This document shows positions 54,101-63,610 of a stretch of DNA of 64,000 bases, one piece after another. The DNA is taken from contig CAUYUJ010012147.1 in NCBI GenBank assembly GCA_963575745.1, positions 314,965-378,964 of the forward strand. Reading direction: 5' to 3'. Both the position numbers and the translations under genes were made by a program. The DNA comes from Prorocentrum cordatum (lineage: Eukaryota; Sar; Dinophyceae; Prorocentrales; Prorocentraceae). Every line of letters begins with the position of its first letter. Positions within the stretch are counted from its first letter, which is position 1. The notes below the pieces were generated by a model. It made no database searches, was not told the DNA's origin, and saw only the letters and a program-made list of their open reading frames with translations.

Positions 54101-55765
54101 TGACCGAAAGAACCCAGACGTGCGATCGTCGAGCCTAGCGAGCACCTTTTTACACGCTCCAACTTTGATCATGCAATTGGAAGCATCGGCCAGCGCACGC
54201 AGAAGCTTAACGTGCTGGTTGGGAGTAAGCTCGCACATGGCTGCACACTCCTGGAGGCCTGCAACCTCCGTGGTGAGAAACTGCCTACATTTGCCGAGGT
54301 GCTTCGCCCAGCGCAAAGCCGTGGCCCAAGCCTTGGTGTTGGGGTCCTTATAGGTGCGAGTCTTGGGGGGGGGGGCCCACGCAAGCTTCTTCCACTTAGT
54401 CCTGGGCGGGCCCGCTCTCCCCAAGAAGCCAGACGCACAAGCACCGATGCGGTCCCACCTAGAGGACAGCTCGAACTCAATCCCCGAGACGACCAGGTCC
54501 CAGAGCCCCGCGAGGTCCCCTTGGGCCAGAAGCTTGGGGCCCGCAACATCGAGCACGGCCTTCCAAGGGTACACGGGGGGCCTCGCGCACCCTATGGGGG
54601 GCACCGCAGGGAACGGCTTGGGCTCGTCGGGGACCCTGGCCCACATCGGGGTATCAGACGAGGCGAAGCCTATGGAGACGGGAAGGTGAGGATAAGTGGA
54701 GGCCTCCTCATCAACATTAACCTGCTTGTGTAAACGAGTCGCTAGCATGCTGCTAGCTACGAAAAAATCAATAAACGAGCCAGGCTGTGAGTGCCTGCAG
54801 CTGGGCACGGCAGAAACATACGCGAGGGCACTCACTGCCTCCAGCCAGCCCGACTGGTTGAGCTCGTCGATCTCCATGTTCCAGTCTGCGCAGATGACCC
54901 AGGGCACCTGGAGCGCATTCAGCACACACACGTACTGCACGAGGGCCCAAACGTACGAGCAATTGGCCGCTCCGAAACCCTCGCCGTCCTTGAGGTACGC
55001 CGAGATGACCACAACTCCACCCGGCAGTCCCCATCGCACGTGGCAAGCCACTGCGCGTCCTGGAATCAAGACATGGCTGTCTAACTGCGGCGGCGCCGTA
55101 GCCGTGATGTACGATGGAACCAACACTGCCACGCCACCAGAAGTACCAGCGCCGCTGTCACTGCTGATGGCAGGTGCCCACAGGCCCTTCCAGCCCGCGT
55201 CGAGCATGGCGTGCTGCTTGTCGGCCAAGTGCTCTTGGTCCACATGCGTCTCCTGGACAGCCAGGACCGAGCAATCAGCCTGCACCGCGTAGTCGACGAT
55301 GGGCCCGAAAGAGCTGCCATTGAGCGAGACGATTCGCGGCAAGTGCCGCCTAGATTTCGAGATAGATGCAGCAAAAGGTTTGGACGAGGACGCGGTACTC
55401 GTGGGTCCGCGCGTGGCCGAGGTCGAAGAGGTACTCGCAGGCACCCCTCCAGCCGATCCCAGGCCCAGAGAACTCGCACGGCGGTCCTGGCCCACTGCCG
55501 AAGCAGAACACCAGCCTACCGAGGGTTCACGCACTTGGCGGGGGGCAGCCTTCTCAGGGGGCCCGCAGCCAGTCGAACTCGACAAGGAAGCCGAAGCGGA
55601 TGGAGCGCCTGACGTAGCAGGCAACACGGGCGTCGCACTCGTAGGTACGTCACCAGCCAAACACGCAACATCGCACTGTTCCGATAGAAAGGGGCCAGCG
55701 TCATCGATGTCTTGAAGCGGGTCGACGTCAGAGTCGTCCAAGTTGGTACAGTGAGCGGCCATCAT
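50975..55765 (-). CDS. LINE ORF2: endonuclease, reverse transcriptase, RNase H
   Basis: 1,596 codons from MMAAHCTNLD. Residues 144-368 are an endonuclease/exonuclease/phosphatase fold with E172 (QETHV), ADWN at 293-296, FIDFF at 331-335 and PHLPV at 359-363. Residues 725-940 are the reverse transcriptase: LAKPDGGVRLIALINT, motif A LLDMIKCFEMV (D805), motif B GILAGCSHATG, motif C LVDDVS (896-898). Residues 1224-1246 form a CxxC...HxxxxC knuckle. Residues 1322-1470 are RNase H: CFVDGSC (D1327), RAERWSIRQAL (E1373), CPAHLS and HWAGNLWADFF. The enzyme would nick target DNA and copy its RNA there. The frame is open further upstream over ORF1, but the first Met after the ORF1 stop is the sensible start. 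Confidence 0.93.
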   Translation of the reverse strand: MMAAHCTNLDDSDVDPLQDIDDAGPFLSEQCDVACLAGDVPTSATPVLPATSGAPSASASLSSSTGCGPPEKAAPRQVREPSVGWCSASAVGQDRRASSLGLGSAGGVPASTSSTSATRGPTSTASSSKPFAASISKSRRHLPRIVSLNGSSFGPIVDYAVQADCSVLAVQETHVDQEHLADKQHAMLDAGWKGLWAPAISSDSGAGTSGGVAVLVPSYITATAPPQLDSHVLIPGRAVACHVRWGLPGGVVVISAYLKDGEGFGAANCSYVWALVQYVCVLNALQVPWVICADWNMEIDELNQSGWLEAVSALAYVSAVPSCRHSQPGSFIDFFVASSMLATRLHKQVNVDEEASTYPHLPVSIGFASSDTPMWARVPDEPKPFPAVPPIGCARPPVYPWKAVLDVAGPKLLAQGDLAGLWDLVVSGIEFELSSRWDRIGACASGFLGRAGPPRTKWKKLAWAPPPKTRTYKDPNTKAWATALRWAKHLGKCRQFLTTEVAGLQECAAMCELTPNQHVKLLRALADASNCMIKVGACKKVLARLDDRTSGFFRSGFAVLARADFAECLTHVYLTAKAKIGAAEAAASSAWLTWAREAFQRGASQAHRFSKVRAVQEVVAAGSKSQPFQLADQEMQPWADIWMTHDCSKLPLPDGAHAWPSLPCITALEVEDCIQHFKINTAAGPSRIAPRALLHLSQGAYEGIAFLFNGCEAQLAWPNDRVWTEMVRLAKPDGGVRLIALINTLCRVWGKLRKPVTCSWQELHGCLEIWGARKRHSSTDSAFAHNLSAELASLLGEISISVLLDMIKCFEMVHPAQLIKEAEAVSFPPRLVWMLVELYRQPRRLKAFGSLSESLEVFQGILAGCSHATGMLFVLTFRALKRLNQIAPCVTPRALVDDVSLQLVATTPDTLPQLEKAVRIFRYDAQVLGLNTQPKKSGIVAASGRSKRLFRHGAAQLKLQFRPWMRNLGHELAGGKVLRLQEKARLKSLKQRRRKYMALRSAVGRKASLLFRTGALPAAGHGGGVSGVSDVSLRYFRQLASTLAGGRKHGGVTAYILAHRDPYYDPIFDCTLSICLRYAAWIWDSRVCLGRAQRAWAQLRLYFDDNPTWQIAKGPMSACWLSLHRIGWAMTSAHTFLSDTNITINLVTTCPYDVKLYMIEGIQRWQHRRLLYHMPTSQGTEQVWHRALRGGLQAIRCPRQLGALSAVMADVIPLPGVRASQGYRISPECRVCQAPLGSYGHIWYDCAGLVLDGVDGLGEQVPDKILSHRNALINSCLDILGNPQAETTYLTYGVPSLSVALEPPEAHPQVQFWGNVSGPRGPTCFVDGSCLQSSLPEVARAGWAAVQLNQDLIPVRAVFGALPGVRQTIGRAERWSIRQALHFAPAVEKIVSDLQASVREGNAWNPEQAAGLAKHASIWADIFRNQQHDPPQFVWCPAHLSLDDAVEKGVSLEHWAGNLWADFFAKLGSASHSYADGFCKALAGEYRYHKSILRFLAWAAQRLLQSQAWSGDPDEPLVSSSLPLPPKLSITSHEIWHSQKVATWRCRVCGRFARSQTSLSKPCSHRGPLVIAWPAPCSSWRRLNGGMLMRPTRGLP

Positions 55766-55814
55766 GACTAAACAAAGTAGGATAGACACGGTAATTCGAT
55801 GGGAACCCAAGTGC

Positions 55815-56930
55815 TCACGTCGAGGTGGCCTTGAGCTTCTTGGCGAGGCTCTGCGCGCTGGCCAAATGCCGCTTGAGCCGATCACGCAGGACAGGAGCGT
55901 CGTCATCAGCATCCACGTCGTCAGGCGCAGGTACATCGATGCCACAGCTGCGAAGATGCTCACGGCAAGTGGGCGCGTCCATCTCATCAATGTGCTTGTG
56001 AGCCTCTTCCTCCTGATCGACGGCCATCGCCTCTGCGTCCTTGGCGGCCGGCTCGGCAGGCTCAGCCGCAGGAGGTGGCGGTTGGGTCGCCTCGGTTGGT
56101 TCCTGCTCCAACTTGGCGACCATCTCCGCCATGGCCTGCATGCCAGCAGCAAACCGCTCAGAGCCACCGAGAGATTGCAGCACCTCACCCAGCTGAGACA
56201 CGGTGGACTTGAGACCAGGGATGATCGTACTGAGCGTCGGCGGCTTCGCCTCGCCACCGACAGGAAGCCCACGCGCCACGATTTCCCGCAGCTCATTCTC
56301 CAAGGCGAGCAAGTTGCTGGCGGCCTCGGTGTCTGCAGCCTCGGCCTTGGCCAAGGCATCCTTGGCCTTCTCGACCGCCTCCTTGGCCGCCTGGACCTTG
56401 GCAGCACAGTTGGCATTCTTTTTCCGAGCCTCCGTGACCTTCCGATTCTGAGCGTTGACGTTGCTCTCGAGAGGCTTCTCGGACTGCAGCTGCTCCTGCA
56501 GGGAAGTGCGCTCCGCCAGGAGCTTGTCGCGGAACTCAGCATCAGAGGTCCCCAGCGACTTGAGAATGTTGCCAATCTCTGCCAGACGAGTGCGCCGTGC
56601 TGCCTGAGGACTGGCATCAGTAGCCCAGGGCGGAGTGGGAGCAGACGCGGCGTCAGTGCCAGTAGACGGCTGCTGCATCTGCTGCATCTGGCGTTGAAGG
56701 TCAGCGAGCTGTCGTGCCAGGGCAACTTCACGCTGAGATTGCATCGCTGGGCTGCGCGCCACGGGGACCTTGGGCGGCGGTACACCTCCGAACGCCGATC
56801 CCTTGGGCAAGTTACATTGTGCGCACCACTTGTGATCTGCACGATTGATCCAAGCTGTCCCTGTGGGCTTGTGCACGCACCACTTGCACTTCCAAGGCTG
56901 CGCGTTCTCGGCGCGTTGCTTGGGACCCAT
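55815..56930 (-). CDS. LINE ORF1: zinc-finger, coiled-coil RNA-binding protein
   Basis: 371 codons from MGPKQRAENA. Residues about 14-40 (WKCKWC...HKWCAQCNLPKG) form a CxxC-x16-18-CxxC zinc finger. Residues about 75-95 (REVALARQLADLQRQMQQMQ) and 130-230 (LLAERTSLQEQLQSEKPLES, VQAAKEAVEKAKDALAKAEA) are coiled coil. The tail is Pro/Glu-rich and acidic, ending RDRLKRHLASAQSLAKKLKA. By position and plan this is the nucleic-acid-binding ORF1 protein that coats LINE RNA. It lies in a different frame from ORF2. Confidence 0.88.
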   Translation of the reverse strand: MGPKQRAENAQPWKCKWCVHKPTGTAWINRADHKWCAQCNLPKGSAFGGVPPPKVPVARSPAMQSQREVALARQLADLQRQMQQMQQPSTGTDAASAPTPPWATDASPQAARRTRLAEIGNILKSLGTSDAEFRDKLLAERTSLQEQLQSEKPLESNVNAQNRKVTEARKKNANCAAKVQAAKEAVEKAKDALAKAEAADTEAASNLLALENELREIVARGLPVGGEAKPPTLSTIIPGLKSTVSQLGEVLQSLGGSERFAAGMQAMAEMVAKLEQEPTEATQPPPPAAEPAEPAAKDAEAMAVDQEEEAHKHIDEMDAPTCREHLRSCGIDVPAPDDVDADDDAPVLRDRLKRHLASAQSLAKKLKATST

Positions 56931-57119
56931 TGCGTACAGCCACACAGGAGAGCGACTAGCCACCGACCAGCGCACAGCCTAGTCGTGGCGACAAAACTGA
57001 TGAGGGAGCCCAACCCCTCGGTGTAGGCGAAAAGCTGTCGAGCGCAAGCGCTCTGGCACTGCCGCGGACTAGCGGTATCCGTGAATGCCAATACGGGCTC
57101 AGCCCGCAAAAGCATGAGC

Positions 57120-57141
57120 CTTGAGCCAAAATGGCTACGGA
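57120..57141 (-). other. Dinoflagellate spliced-leader sequence
   Basis: On the minus strand these 22 bases begin TCCGTAGCCATTTTGG and end CTCAAG, identical to the dinoflagellate spliced leader with D = T. The next bases are GCTCATG, not the GT that follows the leader exon in an SL RNA gene. It is therefore a leader already joined to a message and copied back into DNA. Upstream lies host-type (TCC)n sequence. Confidence 0.93.
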
Positions 57142-57450
57142 GAGGAGGAGGAGGAGGCTGGATCGGAGGAGGAGGAGGAGGAGGAGTGTTACGACGCAGT
57201 CTGTGGATTTCGATGCCACGTATCGCGTAGCTCGGCGAGCGCCTGGCAGCTGCCCTTCGTGCTGCAGCCGCTCCAGAATCATGGGGGTGGTGCGGAGAGG
57301 AGGTGGATGACGAGGATGTCGTGACAGCCGGCGTGTATGTGCCAGGCTGGGCTCGTAAGCATCAGTGAGGTGGTGCATGCCCAAGCCTCGAAGGTGTCCC
57401 AGCGAGTGCTAGACCGTGACCTTGGCTGAGCTTGACATGAGGCCAGCCTC
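57142..57450 (+). repeat. Repeat unit on the far side of the LINE
   Basis: GTGTTACGACGCAGTCTGTG (57186) matches GCGTTACGACAAACCCTGTG (49538). GATGTCGTGACAGCCGGCGT to CTTGGCTGAGCTTGACATG (57316-57440) matches 49980-50100. The LINE therefore sits within a diverged tandem array. Confidence 0.75.
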
Positions 57451-58470
57451 TCACGGACGACGTCGGCGCTTCAAGTTCAGCGTAGCTTCGCGCCTGTGGC
57501 TGGCCATGTAGTCCGTGGCGACCCTGGCCTTGATCGGAGTCTTGACCCCATGGAGGTGTGCGGGATCGAGTTCGTGCTGGATCGATTGGTGCGGCGGCCC
57601 CCACCAGTAGACAGGGGGGGCTGACGAGAGGCTTCTTCTGTTGGCAGTCTTCAGTGGCCACACGTGTTGCTGTTTTCCTTCTACTTGCTGGAGGCTTCGA
57701 CCGAGGCCTCGAGCCCTACGCCTAGAACCCTATGGCGATCTTGCATGAGGAGGTTGGGGTGGTGGTGGATGGGACGGCTTTGTTGGCCGATTTAAGTGCC
57801 TCTGCCATGGGGATCTTGGCCGTCCCGCTGTCCTCGACCAGCTCTGAGTCGAGGAACTGGGTCTGGACCTAGGGGGAGGATGAAGCAAACCCAAACCTTG
57901 GGCTAGCCGCCTGCGCTTGCACTGTGGACCTCTCGCCAGGCGCTTCGAAGTCTGGCTGCGAGGTCGCCGCTGCCTTCTGGCCTCGATCCTCGTGGAGACT
58001 GGGCGGCGAGGTGGAAGTTGAGTTGGATGGAGGTGGGTTTGCTTGCCCGCTTTCGAGGGCACTTTCGCCACGAGGATCCTGGCCACTCCGCCCTGGTCGT
58101 GGACGACAAGTTCGCAGGCCAGTTGGGCGGCCGGTACTTGCTGCCTTGACTGCCCTTGTCTGCGGCTGCCTCTCTCTGGTAGGCGCTTGCTGACGCTGCG
58201 GGTGAGTCGCACCCCCATAGCATGGCGAAGAAAAAAGGAGGAGCCCCAGAACTGGCAAGAGGCCTACGGGAGGACCGCCGCTGTCTCGACGGACCCTCCG
58301 CCGAGCCGCTGCCAGCTCCACGGACAGGCTCCACTGCGCAGCGTGCCGCCCCGCGGCGGCCGCGGGCCGCCCCCCCCCACAGGCGCGACCCGCTGCACGA
58401 ACTCGAGCATCGCCAGAGACCTCCACCGGGGGCCCGGGCAGGCGAATGGTGGAGAGAGCATGTCGGAGCA
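57451..58470. other. No gene recognised
   Basis: Several medium open frames on both strands, none with a recognisable motif or a consistent frame. Confidence 0.45.
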
Positions 58471-58474
58471 ATCG

Positions 58475-59050
58475 TCCGGTGGCACTTCCCCAGTCCCTTC
58501 CCCTGCCTGCCCCCATTAAAACAGGGCTAGGATCGGGATAAATCGCTCCAGAGCGTTCCGGAGCGCTCTCAGAGCGTTCCGGAACGCTCTGGAGCGGCCG
58601 CGGCGCAAAATACATCGTCCGAACCCGCCGATTCTCAGAGACTTCGAATTATCCCGATCCGATGTTGTCCCGATCTTCGCGTTGTTTTACCATTCCCTTC
58701 CCCTGCCTGCCCCCATCCCGGGCAGGCCTGAGCTGGAGCGACTGCCGAAACTGGACCGGACCCGAAACCGATCGGATCACCAGCGAATCCTCCGGAGTCG
58801 AACCGAAACCAGACCGCCGCGCCTGGCTCCAGCGGGCCCCAGCGGCTAAGACGAATGCAGGACCAGGACGACATCGGACTGGGACAAATCAGAGATCTGC
58901 GGCGGTTCTCGAGGATGCGTCGCGTGCCGCGGCCGTTCCGAAGGGCTCTGGAACACGCTGAGAGCGTTCTGCAGCGGTCTGGCACGGATCATCCCCGTCC
59001 TGGCCCCGCCCGATTGACACTTCCCCACTCCTTTCCCTTTGCCCTGTCAG
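58475..59050 (+). repeat. Diverged tandem units with GAGCGTTCCGGA palindromes
   Basis: CCCTTCCCCTGCCTGCCCCCAT occurs (in part) at 58497, 58685 and, weaker, 59030. CCAGAGCGTTCCGGAGCGCT and AGAGCGTTCCGGAACGCTCT are short palindromes between them. Confidence 0.7.
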
Positions 59051-59855
59051 CTCAGCTTGAAGTCGGGCGTGTCCCCCTACAGGGGGATTTTCGACGAACG
59101 ATACAAAATACCCAAACAATACTCCAACATGGCCAACAAATACTCAAAAAATAATCATCTGACTATTTTTTGAACATTTTGGAATATTCCCCCTGGGGAG
59201 GAACAGGCCCGACTTAAGCTCAGCTCCCTTCTGCTGGCCCCCTCCCCCGCCCTCCTCCGCCGAAGGAGCCGCAAAGAGGGAAGAGGCAGCACAGGACCCG
59301 AGACAGAGGACACGAACACAGGTGCGGCAGGAATCGGCGGTGGACAAACCTCCTTTTAGTAAACATCCCCTTAGTGAAAACGGCCTGGGGCCGACACCGA
59401 CGGACCTGGACCCGCAAAAATGACGGCCGCGACACCCTCTCGCGAACCGAAAACGGCCAATTCACTAATCGACGTGTCAGGGTAGGAGGACTATCCACCT
59501 CCGAAGGAAGTGTGCAGAGGTGGCACGGCGAGGGCTGCGTTGAAAAGCGCGACGGGCGCATTCTGGAGCGGCATCCCGGCGAATGTATGACAGAATCGCG
59601 GTGGGAAGGACGAGGGCGAGGAGGACGAAGACGAGCAGGAGAAGGACGCGGATGGTGACGAGCAAGCCATGACGAGGAGCGCGCGAACGCTCGCATATAG
59701 AGAAATCGGATCCAGACGTCCAATGCGCGGTCCCTGGAAGCCCCGACACGCTCCACAGGGCCAAGTCTTCCTCCCGGTCCAGTTTTTAGCGGTCCCAGGG
59801 ACAGGCGGGGACCCCCTGTGGGGGTCCTCGCCTTGCATCGAAAAACTGCCGCCTT
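59051..59855. other. No gene recognised
   Basis: Mixed sequence without a recognisable motif or element end. Confidence 0.45.
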
Positions 59856-59859
59856 GCAC

Positions 59860-60036
59860 TGAGAAACTGAAGGGGCCCCAGGACACACAAATAAATAAAC
59901 ACGAATAAAAAGATTCCCCATATTTCCCAATATTTTCTGGGTTTTTTTTCTTCCCCCCCATGTCCCATATTTTCCCATATTTTCCTCTGGATCGACGATT
60001 AATTGTGTCTGTGTGTTTCTTTCCCTCCTGAGAAAC
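59860..60036 (+). mobile_element. Family D element with 8-bp target duplication
   Basis: The element (59868-60028) is flanked by TGAGAAAC on both sides (59860-59867, 60029-60036). Starts TGAAGGGGCCCCAGGACACA and ends TTTCTTTCCCTCC. Confidence 0.92.
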
Positions 60037-60165
60037 CGCCGCCGCGCTTCGTCAGCCCGTCGGAGGTCTGCGCAAGGCTGCGGCGGGGGCGCGCACTCCG
60101 CGCGGTGCTGCAGCTCCGGGCGCACGTGGGCCACCAGGCGGGCCTCGCCGCCAGGCGCCGCCGTG
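60037..60165 (-). CDS. Possible orphan exon beside a family D element
   Basis: Reads EARLVAHVRPELQHRAECAP then PPQPCADLRRADEARRRF on the minus strand, ending at the element. Unrecognised. Confidence 0.3.
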
Positions 60166-60231
60166 GACGCCGTCCGCCGCCGCGCGCGGCTCCGCCGCCG
60201 CCGCCATAATCCTAGACCTCCAAAAAGGTTT

Positions 60232-60234
60232 TTT

Positions 60235-60321
<87 letters not shown>

Positions 60322-60369
60322 TTGTGTTGTTGGTGTTGGTGTTGTTGTTGTTGTTGTTGGTGGTGTTGG

Positions 60370-60415
<46 letters not shown>

Positions 60416-60420
60416 GCTGG

Positions 60421-60466
<46 letters not shown>

Positions 60467-60488
60467 GGTGTTGTTGTTGTTGTTTGAT
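60232..60488. repeat. (TTG)n tract, about 255 bp
   Basis: TTG triplets with GTC and GGTG interruptions, the largest such tract here. The poly-Asn/Thr/Gln frames through it are artefacts. Confidence 0.97.
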
Positions 60489-61013
60489 AAAAAGGCGGGC
60501 TTTCTATCCGTTCTCGGCCTCCAGGGGCCCTCGCTGGGCCCCGAGTTGGGCGCGACTTGCTGGGGGGGCGAAACTGCATGGGGGGCTGCGGGGGCGGCCG
60601 ACAAGAGGCCCCGTAGAGGGCCCCAAAGAAGGGGCCTTTCTGGCCCGAAAAGGGCACCTGTCTCCCCCCCCAATATTCCCCGCCCCCCCGCTCCCCTCCT
60701 CCTCCTTGGGGACAAGGGTCCAGACGTCCAGGGATGGCGCGCTGAAGACGTGGAGACGTCGGACGTCTTGGTCGTGGTCGTCGTCCGCTTCCGCGCTGCG
60801 GCCTCCGCCTCCCCTCAGGGGCTGAGACGGGGCCCCCTCCCAGGGGCAACATCCCCTGGGAGGGGACGGCCGCGTTCGATCCGGACTCCGCAGCCCGCAG
60901 CGACCGCGACGTCGGGCCCATATCCCTCGCTGCCCTCTGCGTGCCTCCCTTCGACCGCCTCCCGCGCGCGTCCCTCGCGCTTCTCTCCCTCCTTGCTCTG
61001 TCCTCCCCCCGCA

Positions 61014-61500
61014 GGAGGAGGAGGAGGAGGAGGAGGAGGAGGAGGAGGAGGAGGAGGAGGAGGAGGAGCAGGAATATTGGCGTTCTCGCGGCTCTGGAGG
61101 CCCCGACATGACGGCCCCAAGACGGCCCGAGAGGCCTCCGGGAGGGCGGAGCGGGGCAGAAGGGAGGAACGAGCTGGACCGGAATCTCAAAATACAGAAA
61201 AAGAGGAGGAGGAGAAGGAGGAGGAGGAGGAGAAGGAGCGAGGAGCGAGGAGGGAGAGGCAGAGGACGCGTCCGCCTCCTCCTCCTCCTCCTCCTCCTCC
61301 TCCTCCTCCTCCTCCTCACACACTTCCTCCGCCTACCCTGTCACGTTGTCCTTCAGCTCCTTCCTGTGATCACACATCCCGTCGCCATCGACGGCCAAAA
61401 CCTTCAGGGTCGGCGGCACCGGCCGTAAGGCCTTCACAATACAGAAAAAGAGGAGGAGGAGGAGGAGGAGGAGGAGGAGGAGGAGGAGGAGGAGCGGGGA
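61014..61500. repeat. (GGA)n / (TCC)n tracts around a duplicated segment
   Basis: GGA at 61014-61066, 61205-61250 and 61449-61494; TCC at 61273-61318. CAAAATACAGAAAAAGAGGA (61186) and CACAATACAGAAAAAGAGGA (61436) are repeated at 250-bp spacing. Confidence 0.9.
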
Positions 61501-61689
61501 GGGATAGGCAGAGGACGACAGAAAAGGGAGAGGAGGCAGAATGAGATGATGAGGAAGATTCATGGGAGCAAACGATCAAACAACCCCCCCCCCCTGGGGG
61601 CACAACATACTTGAGTTGGGCAGACAAATGGAAACCCAGCCGCCAGAACTGACTTTTTAATCGCTTAGCCCGCCCAGCAACTTTTATGC

Positions 61690-62480
61690 CGTCGCCGTCG
61701 TCATTGTCGTCGTCGTCTCGTCGTCGTCGTAATCGTCGTCGACGTACAGCGGACCTACGCAGCACCCCCCCCCCCTCCAATAGGGCATCCGCAATGTGTC
61801 GTCGTCGACTACAGTAGCCTACGCAGCACCCCCCCCATAGGGCATCCGCAGTGCGTCGTCGGCATCGACTACAGCGGGCCTACGCAGCCTCCCCCCGTAG
61901 GGCATCCGCAGTGCGTCGTGAGGTCGTCATCATCCTCCTCCTCCTCCTCCTCGTCGTCGTCGTCGGCGTACGGCGGGCCTAGGCAGACCCCCCCCCCCAC
62001 CCCCATAGGGCATCTGCAGTGCGTCGTCGCGTCGTCGTCGTCGTCGTCCGTCGTCGTCATCCTCGCCCTCGTCCACGCCCTCGTCCTCGTCGTCGTCATC
62101 ATCGTCGTCGTCGTCGACTACAGCGGGCATACGCATCACCCCCCCCTATGAGGCATCCGTCGTGCGTCGTCGTCGTCGCCGTCATTGCCCGTCGTCGTCG
62201 TCGTCGTCCTCGTCCTCGTTCTCGTCCTCGTCCTCATCCTCGTCGTCGTCGCCGTCGTCGTCGTCGTCGCCGTCATCGTCGTCGTCGTCATCGTCGTCGT
62301 CGTCGTCCTCGTCGTCGTCATCGTCGTCTCGTCGTCTCGTCGTCGTCGACGAACTACAGCGGGCCTACGCAGCACCCCCCCCATGGGGCATCCGCAGTTC
62401 GTCGTCGTCGACAGTATCGTCACCGTCGTCGTCCGTCGTCGCCGTCCTCGTCCCCATCCTCGTCCTCGTAGTGTCGTCGT
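61690..62480 (+). repeat. Tandem units of CTACGCAGCACCCCCC plus (GTC)n
   Basis: Six units carry CTACAGCGGGCCTACGCAGC and CATAGGGCATCCGCAGTGCG (about 61745, 61810, 61868, 61968, 62118, 62353), separated by GTC runs of very different length. The repeat core is conserved while the spacer expands. Confidence 0.9.
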
Positions 62481-62554
62481 CATTGTCGTCGTCTTCGTCG
62501 TCGTTCGTCCTTCTGGTCGGCGCAATCGCCCTCGCGGACGACCGCGGCGACTGG

Positions 62555-62735
62555 GATGATGATGATGATGATGATGATGAGGAGGAGGAGGAGGAGGAGG
62601 AGGAGGAGGAGGAGGAGGAGAGGAGGAGGAGGAGGAGGAGGAGGAGGCGGAGGAGGAGGGGGACGAGGAGGAGGAGGAGGAGAAGGAGGATGAGGAGGAG
62701 GGACGGAGGAGGAAGAGGATAGGAAGGAGGAGGAG
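62555..62735. repeat. (GAT)n then (GGA)n tract
   Basis: Nine GAT triplets followed by GGA-rich sequence. Confidence 0.95.
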
Positions 62736-62739
62736 AAGG

Positions 62740-63410
62740 TCAAAACATCTTTTGCTCCAAAGGTGTGGTTTGCAAACTTTTGGCGGCCTCGTGGGCCCCG
62801 CCTGGCCCCTAGACAGCCTGGGATCGTCCGCCCTCCGTCGGCCTGCTCCCCCCTCCCCTATTGTAGGGGCAACCGGGCCGGCGACTTATGTGTTGAATCG
62901 TCCACTCCCGATGTTGTTTACCACTTGCTCCCATTCGGTGTATCACGCGTGGGTGGTTTGAGGGCAGGTTCCGCCCTGTTATCGCCTGTGGGTGTCCATC
63001 GATTTCCCAATTCGCGCAGACTTCCGCCTATTGGCGCCTGTGAGCGACCACTGCTGAGCAGTGATAGAGGTTAGCAGCCGTGGAAGATAACAACCCATGA
63101 GTAAAGTGACTCTCGCGCATAACACACTTCAGGAATAGGACAACGGAGGGGTAGCGTCAAGCCCTGCAATCCACCCGTATAACGTAGAATAAGGAAGCAC
63201 GATAATGATGCAAAGGCCATGGAAGGCCATGCCGACACTTTGCGGGCGGGGCGCGGCCAACGAAAATGGCCAAGGATGGGCCGAAGAGGAAGAATGCACG
63301 GGCAGCCTTGGAAAACCGCTCATCCTTATTATTCAGCTTGACGGGAGCTCCCGTGAGAGGCGCATGCCGCGTGCGAGACGAGCGGTGCACCGAGGAGGGC
63401 CCCCGATGCG
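62740..63410. other. No gene recognised
   Basis: Includes a word (GCCGACACTTTGCGGGCGGGG, 63229, in part) shared with 15571-15600 on the same strand. No coding motif. Confidence 0.45.
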
Positions 63411-63417
63411 AACGAAG

Positions 63418-63610
63418 CAGTCGGCTACACGCAAGAGTGACCCTAGGCAAGAGTGACCCTGGGCGCGAGCCCTAACGGGGGACGCGTGGCGGTCAAACCC
63501 GGGTGCGAAACGCCGCTCCTGCAGCTTCGCGCTCCATGATCGGAGAAACCCATTGGGCCCGCACCGAAGGTCACTTCAGCGAAGGACCACTCTTACGCCT
63601 AGTCGAGAAA
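63418..63610. mobile_element. Family B element
   Basis: Left CGGCTACACGCAAGAGTGAC with the motif repeated once; right GACCACTCTTACGCCTAGTCG. GAAGCAG before and GAAAGCG after may be a decayed target duplication. Confidence 0.8.

Larger units (their letters stand above)
50350..57141 (-). mobile_element. Non-LTR retrotransposon (LINE) with a spliced leader at its 5' end
   Basis: About 6.8 kb on the minus strand: a 22-nt spliced leader (57141-57120), a leader of about 190 nt, ORF1 (56930-55815), a gap of 49 nt, ORF2 (55765-50975) and a C-terminal extension in a shifted frame to 50382. ORF2 carries apurinic-type endonuclease, reverse transcriptase and RNase H in LINE order. No poly-A tail is seen after the final stop; the 3' edge is set only by loss of coding. 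All catalytic residues I can check are present, so the copy is young or recently active apart from the frame shift. Confidence 0.92.

Noticed and set aside
55815-57115. The roughly 450 codons open in the ORF2 frame upstream of MMAAHCTNLD
   Set aside because: They overlap ORF1 in another frame, are Arg/Pro/Ser-rich, and lie before the ORF1 stop. ORF2 is better started at 55765.
57120-57141. A spliced-leader RNA gene
   Set aside because: The leader is not followed by a GT donor or by SL-RNA-like sequence but by a LINE leader and ORF1.
60212-60715. Poly-Asn/Thr/Gln frames across the TTG tract
   Set aside because: Simple-repeat artefact.
61340-61440. An EF-hand (VDGDGMCDHRKEL) on the minus strand
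   Set aside because: The Asp spacing does not fit a 12-residue loop and the segment is short and flanked by microsatellite.
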